From the NCBI GenBank assembly GCA_049664225.1, contig JBATEX010000190.1:1-64000 (forward strand): DNA of 64,000 nucleotides, in the 5' to 3' direction. Below, one piece after another: positions 18,079 to 26,558 of this stretch. Position 1 is the stretch's first letter, and each line of letters opens with the position of its first letter. The stretch is from JAUVRX01 sp049664225 (GTDB lineage Bacteria > Acidobacteriota > Thermoanaerobaculia > Multivoradales > JAHEKO01). Under the pieces are notes generated by a model. The model was not told the origin of the DNA, did not search any database, and saw nothing but the letters and a program-made list of their open reading frames with translations. The position numbers were made by a program, and so were the translations under genes.

Positions 18079-19001
18079 GGCTGTCGCCCTCCATCGAAAA
18101 CTCCCTGCAGCAGGCTCCCCACCCACTCCTCAGACCGAGTCTCCAATACCACCGCTAGACGGTTCCCTTCACGTCGGCAGCCGCCGAAGGCCTCCTCGGT
18201 AGGCGACATGTCACCCTCGTCTGAGGCTGTGGCAAGGCGTTCGAGGACCGAGCTCTCGGCTCGCTTCGCGCGGCGCTCATCGGGATAGTCGACGACCAGG
18301 AGGTAGGCCCGATCGGAGTCTCGCTGATAGAGCCCCAGGACCGCCTCGGCATCCATTCCGAGACCGAGGAGGTTCTCGGGGTCGATCGGCAGGTGCGTGT
18401 TCAGGATCTGCGGATGATGGAGGTAGCGCACGCTGCGAACCTCGAGGCCGGCTTCCGGCAGTGCCTCGAGAATCGATGGCGCCACCCCTTCGCTTGGCAG
18501 CACAGCGGCTACCTGACGTCCCAATTCGAGAGTCGCCTCTTCGGCAATCGTGGTCTCACCTTCGGCCACAATGGAGACGAAGTGGGAGCCCTGCCAGAAC
18601 GACAGCCAACCGTACCGAAATCGCGAATCACGGCCGATCCCGACGGTTTCGCCCTCGGTGTCGTGAGTAAACACCCCAAAAGCGTCGGCAGGCGAGGCCA
18701 TCTCGAAGATGTCCAGGATCAGGTCGGGTTCGCCAACAGGACCGGAGTAGCGCTCCGCGGTGCAGCCCCGCAAACCATAGGCGAGATAGACCTCGGCATG
18801 CCCGTCGATGTAAGAGAAGATTGTCTCGGGATCGTAGTGCTGCCCGTCCGGCGCCCGCTGCCACCCCATCACCGAGCTCGGCAGGCTTCCTCGAGCACCC
18901 GCTTCAGGCTCTTGCTGCCTGTTGAACAGCCAGAACACGACTCCGATCGCGCCAAAAAGAACCGCGACCAGAGCACCCCAGATGACCGCAGACTGCTGCA
19001 C
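18075..19001 (-). CDS. DUF6599-like membrane-anchored protein, first gene of the polyferredoxin operon
   Basis: N-terminal transmembrane segment (about residues 5-27: VIWGALVAVLFGAIGVVFWLF) and a soluble domain beyond it. The block 'IFSYIDGHAEVYLAYGLRGC' followed by 'DIFEMASPADAFGVFTHD' is what I recognise as the DUF6599 signature; the family has no proven activity. GTG at 19001 is supported by GGAGGTGCC directly upstream. Its end overlaps the Tat-DUF362 gene, so all four genes from 19001 to 14602 should be one transcript. The promoter would lie in the 193 bases shared with the divergent sugar operon. Confidence 0.78.
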   Translation of the reverse strand: MQQSAVIWGALVAVLFGAIGVVFWLFNRQQEPEAGARGSLPSSVMGWQRAPDGQHYDPETIFSYIDGHAEVYLAYGLRGCTAERYSGPVGEPDLILDIFEMASPADAFGVFTHDTEGETVGIGRDSRFRYGWLSFWQGSHFVSIVAEGETTIAEEATLELGRQVAAVLPSEGVAPSILEALPEAGLEVRSVRYLHHPQILNTHLPIDPENLLGLGMDAEAVLGLYQRDSDRAYLLVVDYPDERRAKRAESSVLERLATASDEGDMSPTEEAFGGCRREGNRLAVVLETRSEEWVGSLLQGVFDGGRQP

Positions 19002-19194
19002 GGCACCTCCCTCAAGCTACGTCAGCCCCATTATAGAGAATGCGGCTCGACGGGCTCCCAGGCAGGGGACGCTGCTCCGCTTCCTCGGGTCGCTATGGAG
19101 GCTCACCACTTGGCGAGCGATATCTGTTACTTTTCCGAGAAATGTTGAAACTCTGTCCTCTGACCGGCTCGATTTTCCCGGCGGACCTCGCCGC

Positions 19195-20016
19195 GTGAAG
19201 TCGCCGACTGCCGTGATCCTGGCCGCCGGAGCCGGGACGAGAATGCGGCGAATCGACGGTTCTGCCGCCCTCACATCCCAGCAGCGAGCCATGGCCGACT
19301 CGGGGAACAAGGCCCTCATTCCTTTCGACCGTGCGTTCCTCGACTACAGCCTGGGAGCTCTTGCTGATGCGGGTTTCAGAAGCGTCTGTCTGGTCGTCTC
19401 TCCATATCAGGACGACCTGGTTGCTCATTGCGAGAGGCTCGAGACGGAACGATTGGAGATCCAGCCAGTACTCCAGGCCGAACCGAGAGGCACGGCAGAT
19501 GCGGTTCTCACGGCGGAGTCTGCAATCGGCACCGAAAGCGAGTTTGCAGTTCTGAACGGCGACAACTACTACTCCATCGAGGTCCTGAGATCCCTTCAGA
19601 CACTAGGTGGGCCTGGTCTCGTAGCCTTCGATCGGGCGGGCCTTCTGGCGCGCGGAGAGTCCAATCTCGATCGAGAGAGAATGGCTCGCTTCGCGATTGT
19701 CCAGACCGACCCGGCAGGACTGCTGGCGCGCATAATCGAAAAGCCCGATCCGGTAACCTATGATTCCCTTCCCGAACCCCTCCTGGTAAGTCTGAATTGC
19801 TGGCGATTCTCCTCCGCCATCTTCCGGGCCTGCGAGAGGATCCCCGAATCGGAGAGGGGCGAGCTGGAGCTTACTTCCGCCGTCCAGTACTGCCTCGATG
19901 AACTGGGAGAGCCCTTCAGGGTAGCGATCTCCACCTCAGCCGTGCTCGATCTCTCGGAGCGAGGAGACATTGCTGCTGTCGCAAGCTACCTCGAGGGCGT
20001 GGAGGTGAGACTTTGA
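19195..20016 (+). CDS. Sugar-1-phosphate nucleotidyltransferase
   Basis: Glycosyltransferase-A-fold nucleotidyltransferase, expected to join a nucleoside triphosphate and a sugar-1-phosphate. Seen: the nucleotide-binding start LAAGAGTRM, the lysine in NKALIPFD, the 'GTADAV' loop and the metal-binding 'LNGDNYYS'. I use GTG at 19195 because LAAGAGTRM should be near the N-terminus; the long upstream frame starts inside the divergent gene and is not protein-like. At 273 residues it is a minimal enzyme without a left-handed-helix domain. It is coupled to the following kinase by a TTGA overlap. Context suggests it activates the sugar phosphate made by that kinase; the base and sugar used are not visible. 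Confidence 0.83.
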   Translation: MKSPTAVILAAGAGTRMRRIDGSAALTSQQRAMADSGNKALIPFDRAFLDYSLGALADAGFRSVCLVVSPYQDDLVAHCERLETERLEIQPVLQAEPRGTADAVLTAESAIGTESEFAVLNGDNYYSIEVLRSLQTLGGPGLVAFDRAGLLARGESNLDRERMARFAIVQTDPAGLLARIIEKPDPVTYDSLPEPLLVSLNCWRFSSAIFRACERIPESERGELELTSAVQYCLDELGEPFRVAISTSAVLDLSERGDIAAVASYLEGVEVRL

Positions 20017-21383
20017 GCTCGTCCTGGAAACTGGGGGACCTGAGCGACCCCGGGGTGCTCGAGCACATGGGCGCAACTGCATCGGATCGTCGAACACCCC
20101 TCATCATGCAGGCCGCGGCTGCTCTTCGGTCCAGGCTCCCTGCCAGCTCCAAAACCCATTTGATATGGGTCCCAGGCCGGATCGAGATCGCGGGCAAACA
20201 CACCGACTACGCTGGTGGCAGGAGCCTGATCGCTCCCACGGAGCAAGGCATCGCGCTGGTCGCGGTCCCTCGACGCGACAGGCGGATCTCCGTGGAGGAT
20301 GCTCGCTTGCGGACAAGCTTCGGGTTCTCTTTGGATGAGGAGCCTACGATTCCGCGTGAGAGTTGGCAGGCCTACTTCGTCACTGTGGCTCGCAGACTGG
20401 ACCGGAATTTCCCCAGCCTGTCCCGAGGGGCCGATATCTCCTTCGTCAGTGACCTGCCCGCAGCCGCAGGATTGAGCAGCTCCAGTGCGCTGGTCGTGGG
20501 TACCTTCCTGGCGCTCGCCAACCTGAATGCACTGCCCGACAGGACCGACTACAGGCAGGCGATCCCCGACCTCTCCGCCCTCGCCGGGTATCTCGGTGCC
20601 ATCGAGAACGGGTACTCCTACGGAGCACTCGAGGGGACCCAGGGCGTCGGTACATTCGGCGGCAGCGAGGATCACACCGCGATTCTCTGTGGTCAGGCAG
20701 GCCGTGTCGTGCAATACAGGTACTCACCAGTTCGATTCGAAGGATCGATCAGGCTTCCAACCGATCTCATCTTGGCCGTAGCGAGCAGCGGACTCCGGGC
20801 CGAAAAGACCGGCTCGGCCAGGGCGGATTACAACCGCCTGTCGCTTCAGACGCAGGAAATTGCTGCGCTTTGGAGAGCGGCGACCGATTCGAACCTCTCT
20901 GACCTGGGTTCGATCTTGGATTCGGAGCGTGAGGCGGTCCGAAAGTTCGTTTCTCTGGTCAAGAACATCGAAGATCCCGCTTTCCCTGTCGACCAGCTGC
21001 ATGACCGCTTCGTTCACTTCGAGCAAGAGAATGAAGTGATTGTTCCAGGCGCCGCCGCAGCCCTCGAGGCAGGCGACATGGGGCAATTTGGGGATTGGAT
21101 CGATCGATCCATGCAGCTGGCCGAAACCCTGCTCGGCAACCAGGTACCGGAGACCTCGTTCCTGGCATCGGAAGCACGGCAGCTCGGCGCCGTGGCCGCT
21201 TCGGCTTTTGGTGCCGGCTTCGGAGGCGCGGTCTGGGCCCTCGTGCCCCGAACCGACGCCGAAGAGTTAAAGTGTTACTTGAAGAAGTCCTACCTTCAGG
21301 CATTCCCGCAACACGCAGAGGCGGCAACGTTCTTTCTCACGGAAGCCGGACCACCTGCCATGGAGATCTCGCCCAAATCATGA
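20013..21383 (+). CDS. Galactokinase-family (GHMP) sugar 1-kinase
   Basis: Phosphorylates C1 of galactose or a related sugar. All GHMP motifs are present: the galactokinase signature GRIEIAGKHTDYAGG (motif 1), the ATP-binding LPAAAGLSSSSAL (motif 2) and GAGFGGAVWAL (motif 3). At 456 residues it is longer than bacterial GalK (about 380). The start is TTG at 20013, overlapping the previous stop, with GGAGGTGA five bases upstream. Between a nucleotidyltransferase and a symporter/GH109 pair, the substrate could be N-acetylgalactosamine rather than galactose (some GALK relatives, such as human GALK2, prefer it), but this is inference. I leave the symbol blank for that reason. Confidence 0.88.
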   Translation: MSSSWKLGDLSDPGVLEHMGATASDRRTPLIMQAAAALRSRLPASSKTHLIWVPGRIEIAGKHTDYAGGRSLIAPTEQGIALVAVPRRDRRISVEDARLRTSFGFSLDEEPTIPRESWQAYFVTVARRLDRNFPSLSRGADISFVSDLPAAAGLSSSSALVVGTFLALANLNALPDRTDYRQAIPDLSALAGYLGAIENGYSYGALEGTQGVGTFGGSEDHTAILCGQAGRVVQYRYSPVRFEGSIRLPTDLILAVASSGLRAEKTGSARADYNRLSLQTQEIAALWRAATDSNLSDLGSILDSEREAVRKFVSLVKNIEDPAFPVDQLHDRFVHFEQENEVIVPGAAAALEAGDMGQFGDWIDRSMQLAETLLGNQVPETSFLASEARQLGAVAASAFGAGFGGAVWALVPRTDAEELKCYLKKSYLQAFPQHAEAATFFLTEAGPPAMEISPKS

Positions 21384-23185
21384 TGCTCAATCGCGTCGAT
21401 ATCCTGTTGATCCTCGGCTATTTCTCACTCACGATCGGTGTCGGGCTACTGGCAGCCCGCCGAGCCGGGAGAAGCTCGTCGGAGTTCTTTCTCTCCGGTC
21501 GGTCGATGCCCTGGTGGCTCCTGGGCATGTCCATGGTGGCAACCACCTTTTCGACCGACACGCCCAACCTGGTGACCGACATCACGCGCACAGGTGGAGT
21601 CTCCAGCAATTGGGTCTGGTGGGCCTTCCTACTGACCGGGATGCTGACCGCATTTGTCTATGCCAAGCTCTGGCGGCGTTCGGGAGTGATGACCGATATC
21701 GAGTTTTACGAGCTGCGCTACAGCGGCAAGGTGGCAGCCTTCCTGCGAGGTTTCAGAGCCATCTACCTGGGCGTCTTCTTCAACATCATGGTGATGGCCT
21801 CGGTAACTCTTGCCGCCATCAAGATCGGTGGTGTCATGCTCCACTGGTCGCCCCTTCAAACGGTCGGAATCGCGATCCTCGTCACCGTCATCTTCAGCAC
21901 CGCGGGCGGCCTCCGAGGCGTCCTGTGGACCGATGCCCTCCTTTTCGTCGTCGCGATGTCCGGCTCGATTGCAGCGGCGTTCTATTCGCTGCGTCATCCG
22001 GCGGTAGGCGGCCTTTCCGGTCTCCTGGAGAACGAGCTGGTGACGGACAAGCTTTCGCTGCTCCCCGATTTCTCCGATCCCGCCCTCGCCGTTCCCTTCT
22101 TCCTGATTCCTCTCGCCGTCCAGTGGTGGGCTGCCTGGTATCCAGGCTCGGAACCTGGTGGCGGCGGCTACATAGCGCAGCGGATGCTGGCCGCCAAGGA
22201 CGAGCGCAACGCCACCGCCGCGACGCTCTTCTTCAACGTGGCTCACTATGCCCTGCGACCCTGGCCCTGGATCCTGGTAGCCCTGGCCTCCGTAGTGGTT
22301 TTCCCCGATCTCGAATCCCTGGCCAGCGCTTTTCCGCATATCGACCCCAAAGTGCTGCGCAACGATCTGGCCTATCCCGCCATGCTCACCTTCCTCCCGC
22401 ACGGGCTGCTGGGACTGGTCGTGGGTTCCCTGGCCGCAGCCTATATGTCGACGATCTCCACTCACTTGAACTGGGGTTCTTCCTATATCGTCAATGACTG
22501 CTATCGCCGCTTCGTGCGACCCGAGGCCGGCGAGCGAGAGCTTGTGATGATCGGCCGTATCTCTACCGTGATTCTCATGGTGCTGGCGGCCAGCTTGGCC
22601 CTGCAATTGGAAAATGCGCTGCAGGCCTTCCAGATCCTGCTGCAGATCGGCGCAGGAACCGGGCTGCTCTTCATTCTTCGTTGGTTCTGGTGGCGCATCA
22701 ACGCCTGGAGCGAGATTGCCGCAATGGTCGTTTCCTTCAGTGTCGCACTGGCCTTCTTCCTGCAGCACAAAGCTGCCTCTCGGACGGGCGGTACAACCCT
22801 CGAAAGCTGGCAGGAGCTCCTCGTCGGAGTCGCGCTCACCACCGCAGCCTGGATAGTGGTCACCTTCCTCACTCGACCGACCGATGAGAGCAAACTGCGG
22901 TCCTTCTACAAGAAGACCAGGCCGGGAGGCCCAGGATGGACACCTGTGATCGATCGCGCTGCTGCGGCTGGAGAGCCCATTGCCACCGGAGAGTCGGAGT
23001 GGGATGTCCCGGCGGGCCTGTTGGCCATGTTGACCGGGTGCTTCGCTGTGTACAGCGCTCTCTTTGCCGTTGGTCACTGGATCTACGGCAACTACCTTCT
23101 AGGCGCAGGACTCGCGCTGGTCGCCGCGATAGCGAGTATTCTGCTCGTTCGTTCCTGGGGCAGAATCGCTGGGAAGGGGTCTTGA
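21380..23185 (+). CDS. Sodium:solute symporter (SSS/SLC5 family), probable sugar importer
   Basis: Inner-membrane transporter with about 12-14 hydrophobic helices, starting MMLNRVDILLILGYFSLTIG. Family features include 'SGRSMPWWLLGMSMVATTFS', 'GGLRGVLWTDALLFVV' and the long helices with 'AAYMSTISTHLNWGSSY'. ATG 21380 overlaps the kinase stop (ATGA); a longer frame from 21095 lies inside the kinase gene and is rejected. The length of 601 residues is in the family range. Its position between a sugar kinase and a glycosidase suggests sodium-driven import of the sugar released outside or in the periplasm. Specificity cannot be read from sequence alone. Confidence 0.9.
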   Translation: MMLNRVDILLILGYFSLTIGVGLLAARRAGRSSSEFFLSGRSMPWWLLGMSMVATTFSTDTPNLVTDITRTGGVSSNWVWWAFLLTGMLTAFVYAKLWRRSGVMTDIEFYELRYSGKVAAFLRGFRAIYLGVFFNIMVMASVTLAAIKIGGVMLHWSPLQTVGIAILVTVIFSTAGGLRGVLWTDALLFVVAMSGSIAAAFYSLRHPAVGGLSGLLENELVTDKLSLLPDFSDPALAVPFFLIPLAVQWWAAWYPGSEPGGGGYIAQRMLAAKDERNATAATLFFNVAHYALRPWPWILVALASVVVFPDLESLASAFPHIDPKVLRNDLAYPAMLTFLPHGLLGLVVGSLAAAYMSTISTHLNWGSSYIVNDCYRRFVRPEAGERELVMIGRISTVILMVLAASLALQLENALQAFQILLQIGAGTGLLFILRWFWWRINAWSEIAAMVVSFSVALAFFLQHKAASRTGGTTLESWQELLVGVALTTAAWIVVTFLTRPTDESKLRSFYKKTRPGGPGWTPVIDRAAAAGEPIATGESEWDVPAGLLAMLTGCFAVYSALFAVGHWIYGNYLLGAGLALVAAIASILLVRSWGRIAGKGS

Positions 23186-23250
23186 ACCCCGGGGCTCCAC
23201 AAGGGCAAACCCGAAACCCATGAGAAAGCGCTAGCTGCAAGGAGACATGG

Positions 23251-24612
23251 ATGAGCCAGGGTACCAATCGAAGGGAGTTCATGAAGGTCTCGACGCTGGC
23301 AGGCGTCGCCGCGGCACTCAGTCTACGAACCGCAGCCCGGGGCCAGGAACGGAGAGACGAATACCGTGGACCGATCGGTTTCTCCACTCCGCCTCTGGAG
23401 AAGGTCCGAATGGCTTTCGTGGGTATCGGCCTTCAGGGCGGTTGGCACGTTCGGAACTTCCTGCAAATCGAGGGGGTCGAGATCAAGGCTCTCTGTGATA
23501 TCGACGAGGCCCGAGCTCGAGAGGTTCGAGAGTGGGTAATCGAAGCTGGCAAGTCGGCACCGGACCTCTATACGCGAGGCGAATCCGACTATCGTCGACT
23601 CTGCGAGCGAGACGACATAGACCTGGTCTTCAACGCCACCCCCTGGCGATGGCACGTACCCGTCTGCCTCGAAGCCATGGAATCCGGCAAGCACACCGCC
23701 GTCGAGGTTCCAGCTGCCTATACGGCGGATGACTGCTGGCGCCTCGTGGAGACAGCAGAGAAGTCCCGCCGTCACTGCGCGATGATGGAGAACTGCTGCT
23801 ACGGACAGCGAGAGCTGATGATCCTGAATATGGTCCGGAAAGGGCTGCTGGGGGAGCTCCTGCATGCGGAAGGAGCCTATATCCACGACCTCAGAAGCAT
23901 CAAATTCAGTGACCAGAACGAAGGGCTCTGGCGCTTGGAGCATTCCATCGATCGCAATGGGAACCTCTACCCCACTCACGGTATCGGCCCTCTCGCGCAA
24001 TGCTTCGACATCAACCGGGGTGATCAGTTCGACTTCGTGGTGTCGATGAGCAGCAACGCACGAGGTCTCGACCTCTACGCCGCCAAGCACCTTGGCCCTG
24101 ACGATGCCCGGCGCCGGCACTACAGCCTCGGGGACATGAACTCCAGTCTGATTCGAACCAAGCTCGGCCGGACGATTCTCCTGCAACATGACACGACCAG
24201 TCCTCGCCCCTACAGCAGAATCAACCTGGTCCAGGGAACGCAAGGCACAGTGACCGGATACCCCGATCGAGTCTATGTCGAGGGCCGTTCCCCGGAACAC
24301 GATTGGGAGACGTTGGAGTCGTATCGCGATGAGTTCGAGCATCCTCTCTGGCTCGAGCTGGCTACTGCAGCCGCTGGAGCGGGGCACGGCGGAATGGACT
24401 TTCTCGAGGACTTTCGTCTGATTCAGTCTCTTCGTTCGGGATCTCCCACCGATATGGATGTCTATGACGCGGCTGCTTGGAGCGTCATCTGCGAGCTGAC
24501 GGAGACCTCGGTCGCGAACCGCAGCACGCCGGTCGACTTTCCCGATTTCACGCGCGGCGGCTGGAAGGAGAACCGACCTCTAGCGATCGTTTCATCGCAG
24601 AACCTCCTATGA
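23251..24612 (+). CDS. GH109-type Gfo/Idh/MocA glycosidase (alpha-N-acetylgalactosaminidase-like), exported
   Basis: GH109 enzymes use tightly bound NAD to cleave terminal alpha-GalNAc by an oxidation-elimination mechanism. The protein begins with a Tat-like signal (NRREFMKVSTLAG), then a Rossmann NAD fold (VRMAFVGIGLQGGWHVRNFL, 'LCDID'). Family-type blocks follow: 'HTAVEVPAAYTADDCW', 'MMENCCYGQRELMILNMVR', 'GEGAYIHDLR' in the form AEGAYIHDLR, and 'YPTHGIGPLAQ'. These fit GH109 better than ordinary dehydrogenases of the fold. AAGGAG lies 7 bases before ATG 23251. It is the last gene of the sugar operon, 65 bases after the symporter. The call is strong for family; the exact glycan is unknown. 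Confidence 0.87.
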   Translation: MSQGTNRREFMKVSTLAGVAAALSLRTAARGQERRDEYRGPIGFSTPPLEKVRMAFVGIGLQGGWHVRNFLQIEGVEIKALCDIDEARAREVREWVIEAGKSAPDLYTRGESDYRRLCERDDIDLVFNATPWRWHVPVCLEAMESGKHTAVEVPAAYTADDCWRLVETAEKSRRHCAMMENCCYGQRELMILNMVRKGLLGELLHAEGAYIHDLRSIKFSDQNEGLWRLEHSIDRNGNLYPTHGIGPLAQCFDINRGDQFDFVVSMSSNARGLDLYAAKHLGPDDARRRHYSLGDMNSSLIRTKLGRTILLQHDTTSPRPYSRINLVQGTQGTVTGYPDRVYVEGRSPEHDWETLESYRDEFEHPLWLELATAAAGAGHGGMDFLEDFRLIQSLRSGSPTDMDVYDAAAWSVICELTETSVANRSTPVDFPDFTRGGWKENRPLAIVSSQNLL

Positions 24613-24683
24613 AGGAGGCAGCAACGGGCGATTCGGAAATACTCCACTGATGCCATTTTGACACCAAAAGCTCAGGCGATACT

Positions 24684-24711
24684 TTGACTTTTCGCTATCT
24701 CTTGGTATCGT
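24684..24711 (+). promoter_or_regulatory. Possible sigma-70-type promoter for the small gene at 24777
   Basis: TTGACT (24684-24689), a 16-base spacer and TATCGT (24706-24711) lie 65 bases before the start codon. The -35 is close to consensus and the -10 is weak. No transcript evidence is available. Confidence 0.35.
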
Positions 24712-24776
24712 CAGGCTAGAACTTCGGGCCTTGAAGGCGGCTCGCGGGGAAATGGTATCCGGGCGGGGAACTTACG

Positions 24777-25052
24777 ATGAGCGAACGAAAGCTGAACCTG
24801 GAAGAGATCGACCGTTTGGCGGATCAGTACCTCAAGCATCGCGGTGACGCGGCCAGCTTCGCTGCCGAGAGGATGGCGAACGAGGTCGTCGAGGCAGCCG
24901 CAGAGGCCATCCGACGTCTCGGTGGAATCTTGAGTCATATCGAGCTTCGCGAGAGCGAACGTCGAGCCCTGGCCGATGTAGCCGATGACTTACAGTTCGC
25001 GATTCAGAAAGCCAGAAGTCTGGATGTCGAAGGTATCCAGGGCAGATCCTAG
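24777..25052 (+). CDS. Small helical protein of unknown function (91 residues)
   Basis: I do not recognise a family. The sequence is soluble, charged and predicted almost wholly helical, with runs such as 'EVVEAAAEAIRRLGG' and 'ESERRALADVADDLQFAIQKARSL', so a short coiled coil or helical bundle is likely. There is no signal peptide. A promoter-like site lies 65 bases upstream, and a strong intrinsic terminator sits 24 bases after the stop, so the gene forms its own short transcription unit. The flanking transcription signals and the clean frame support it as real. Confidence 0.65.
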   Translation: MSERKLNLEEIDRLADQYLKHRGDAASFAAERMANEVVEAAAEAIRRLGGILSHIELRESERRALADVADDLQFAIQKARSLDVEGIQGRS

Positions 25053-25075
25053 ATCTGAGACAGCTGGCAACATCG

Positions 25076-25109
25076 AAACCCCTGTGCGCACCTCTTCACA
25101 GGGGTTTTT
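25076..25109 (+). terminator. Intrinsic terminator after the small helical gene
   Basis: AAACCCCTGTG (25076-25086) pairs perfectly with CACAGGGGTTT (25097-25107) around a 10-base loop and runs into a T tract. The leading A residues could also make it work on the opposite strand, where the GNAT gene ends at 25305. Confidence 0.88.
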
Positions 25110-25304
25110 CTGTAGCCGACCCGATCGCAACCGTCCCTAGAACGATGTTGCAACGCCCAGTCGTGCACAACATTACAGGCTCGCCATCTCGGGTGAGTCG
25201 AGAAAGGAGCTGGAATCCTCGATGAGCTGCGCAAGAAGTGGCTCGAGAACGATTCCTGGATTGCAGCCCTGCCTTGAGCGCAAGCGCCACTGGCGGCGGT
25301 CATC

Positions 25305-25973
25305 TCAGTCCATTCTGACGAGTGGGGGGATCTCGTGCTCCAGGAGGGGCTTGCTCCAGATTCGGCGCCAGCGTCCAACACCAAGAGCGCTGTAGTAGCC
25401 GATCCTCTGGTACCCGAGAGATTCGGGTACCGCGAGCCCCGCCCTGTTCTCCAGAGCGACAAGTCCCAGCGAGCGCCGAAACCCGCGCTCTGAATAGTAG
25501 TTCGCCACAAAGGCAGCCCGAGCCTGGGCCAGATGCAGGCTCCTGAATTCGGGGGCGGTGTACGTGTCGAAGATGTAGGTGTCGTCCCTCTCGAGCATGA
25601 TGTCCCTCGACAGGTACTCGACTCTAGCCCGATGGAACGCCACCCAGGCGGTATGAACAATTCTTCCGTCGAGCCTGACTGCGAAACAGTCGTCGCCTCT
25701 CTCAAATCGTTCCAGAATCGACCTGGCTGACAAAGACGGACGAAAGCCGTTCAGATCAGACAGGTCATGCGAGATTCCCACGGAGCCGATCTCGACCGAG
25801 GATGGCACGACCGGCATTGGAGGCGGAGGATGAAGCTCTCTACTTACCAGAACCATTCGCCGATAGAAGGTGGTTACCACCTTCATGAGAAGGGTCTGAC
25901 CCACGCTCAGCAGAAAGCTCGGCTTGTTCCGAGCTGGTGATGGCCTCTCCATCTCAGACCGCTGGAGTTTCAT
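25305..25973 (-). CDS. GNAT-like acetyltransferase
   Basis: The middle and C-terminal parts fit a GNAT fold: 'CFAVRLDGRIVHTAWVAF' (beta strands), 'IFDTYTAPEFRSLHLAQA' (the region where acetyl-CoA is bound), 'LVALENRAGLAVPESLGYQRIGYY' (typical GNAT end). Residues about 1-75 are not recognised. The classical R/QxxGxG/A loop is degenerate (RSLHLAQA), so acetyl-CoA binding is not assured. ATG 25973 lacks a clear ribosome-binding site; an internal ATG at 25952 is an alternative. Downstream (25110-25304) I see no gene. Confidence 0.62.
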   Translation of the reverse strand: MKLQRSEMERPSPARNKPSFLLSVGQTLLMKVVTTFYRRMVLVSRELHPPPPMPVVPSSVEIGSVGISHDLSDLNGFRPSLSARSILERFERGDDCFAVRLDGRIVHTAWVAFHRARVEYLSRDIMLERDDTYIFDTYTAPEFRSLHLAQARAAFVANYYSERGFRRSLGLVALENRAGLAVPESLGYQRIGYYSALGVGRWRRIWSKPLLEHEIPPLVRMD

Positions 25974-25982
25974 CGAGTCAAC

Positions 25983-26017
25983 AAAAAACGGGCCACCCCG
26001 ACGAATCGGAGTGGCCC
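25983..26017 (-). terminator. Intrinsic terminator for the cold-shock gene
   Basis: On the minus strand a 12-base stem with one T-G pair is closed by a TTCG tetraloop (plus coordinates 25990-26001 with 26006-26017) and followed by six T residues (25983-25988). It lies 33 bases after the cold-shock stop codon. Confidence 0.92.
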
Positions 26018-26049
26018 TCGAATCCTACGCGCCTTCGGCGCTAGGCCGA

Positions 26050-26262
26050 TCAGGCGTCGATCTTGACCACGTTCTCGGCTGCCGGGCCCTTCTGGCCCTG
26101 AACAACGTCGAACTGCACCCGATCGCCCTCGGAAAGCGACTTGAAGCCACTTCCCTGGATCGCGGTATGGTGGACGAAGCAGTCCTTCGACCCGTCATCC
26201 GGAGTAATGAAGCCGAAGCCCTTGGTGTCGTTGAACCACTTTACGATTCCTGTAACGCTCAT
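26050..26262 (-). CDS. Cold-shock protein (CspA family)
   Basis: A 70-residue single OB-fold nucleic-acid-binding protein. Both RNA-binding motifs are clear: KGFGFITPDDG (RNP1 type) and CFVHHTAI (RNP2 type; most family members have VFVHFSAI). The start 'MSVTGIVKWFNDTKGFGFI' is canonical. AGGAG stands six bases before the ATG. It sits alone between two intrinsic terminators; the region 26263-26407 must hold its promoter and any long 5' leader, as is common for csp genes, but I could not define either. The double His (HH) instead of HF is a small oddity. Confidence 0.96.
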   Translation of the reverse strand: MSVTGIVKWFNDTKGFGFITPDDGSKDCFVHHTAIQGSGFKSLSEGDRVQFDVVQGQKGPAAENVVKIDA

Positions 26263-26407
26263 CTACTTCTCCTACTAACTGGAGCCGGTAATCTCGAGAG
26301 TCCGTGCAAACCGGCGCCCATTTCCTTGCGGGCACGTGCCGCCTAGTATTGGATCGCTTCGATGTCGACTCCAATTGCCGGCTCGAAACGCTGGCTGCCG
26401 AAGGCAC

Positions 26408-26443
26408 AAAAAAAAAGGACCACAGCCTGCTTCAGGTCCTTTT
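26408..26443 (-). terminator. Intrinsic terminator downstream of the TPR gene
   Basis: On the minus strand AAAAGGACC (26435-26443) pairs with GGTCCTTTT and runs into nine T residues (26408-26416). It lies about 115 bases after the TPR-gene stop and separates that gene from the cold-shock gene. Confidence 0.85.
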
Positions 26444-26558
26444 GTTCGTTGCCCTAGCCGCCTCGGCAGATCAACTGAGATCCGCCATTTCGCCCCTAGG
26501 CTAGCAGGAATCGCCCTGTTTGTCACGCATTTTCTACACCCTACCCTTGAAGGCTGAT

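Noticed and set aside
21095..21379. Extended N-terminus for the symporter
   Set aside because: These codons lie inside the kinase gene and encode Arg-rich, non-membrane sequence; the ATGA overlap start at 21380 is better.
21629..23077. 482-codon minus-strand frame inside the symporter gene
   Set aside because: Low-complexity, Gly/Glu/Gln-rich translation typical of antisense frames; the plus-strand frame is a full transporter.
23199..23235. GEMM-like 'CACAAGGGCAAACCCGAAA' upstream of the GH109 gene
   Set aside because: Only the first strand resembles the aptamer; there is no CAAAGCC block or 3' strand, and the space to the start codon is too short.
25049..25705. 218-codon minus-strand frame overlapping the GNAT gene and the terminator
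   Set aside because: It runs through an intrinsic terminator and the translation is Arg/Ser-rich without domain similarity; the overlapping GNAT frame is better supported.
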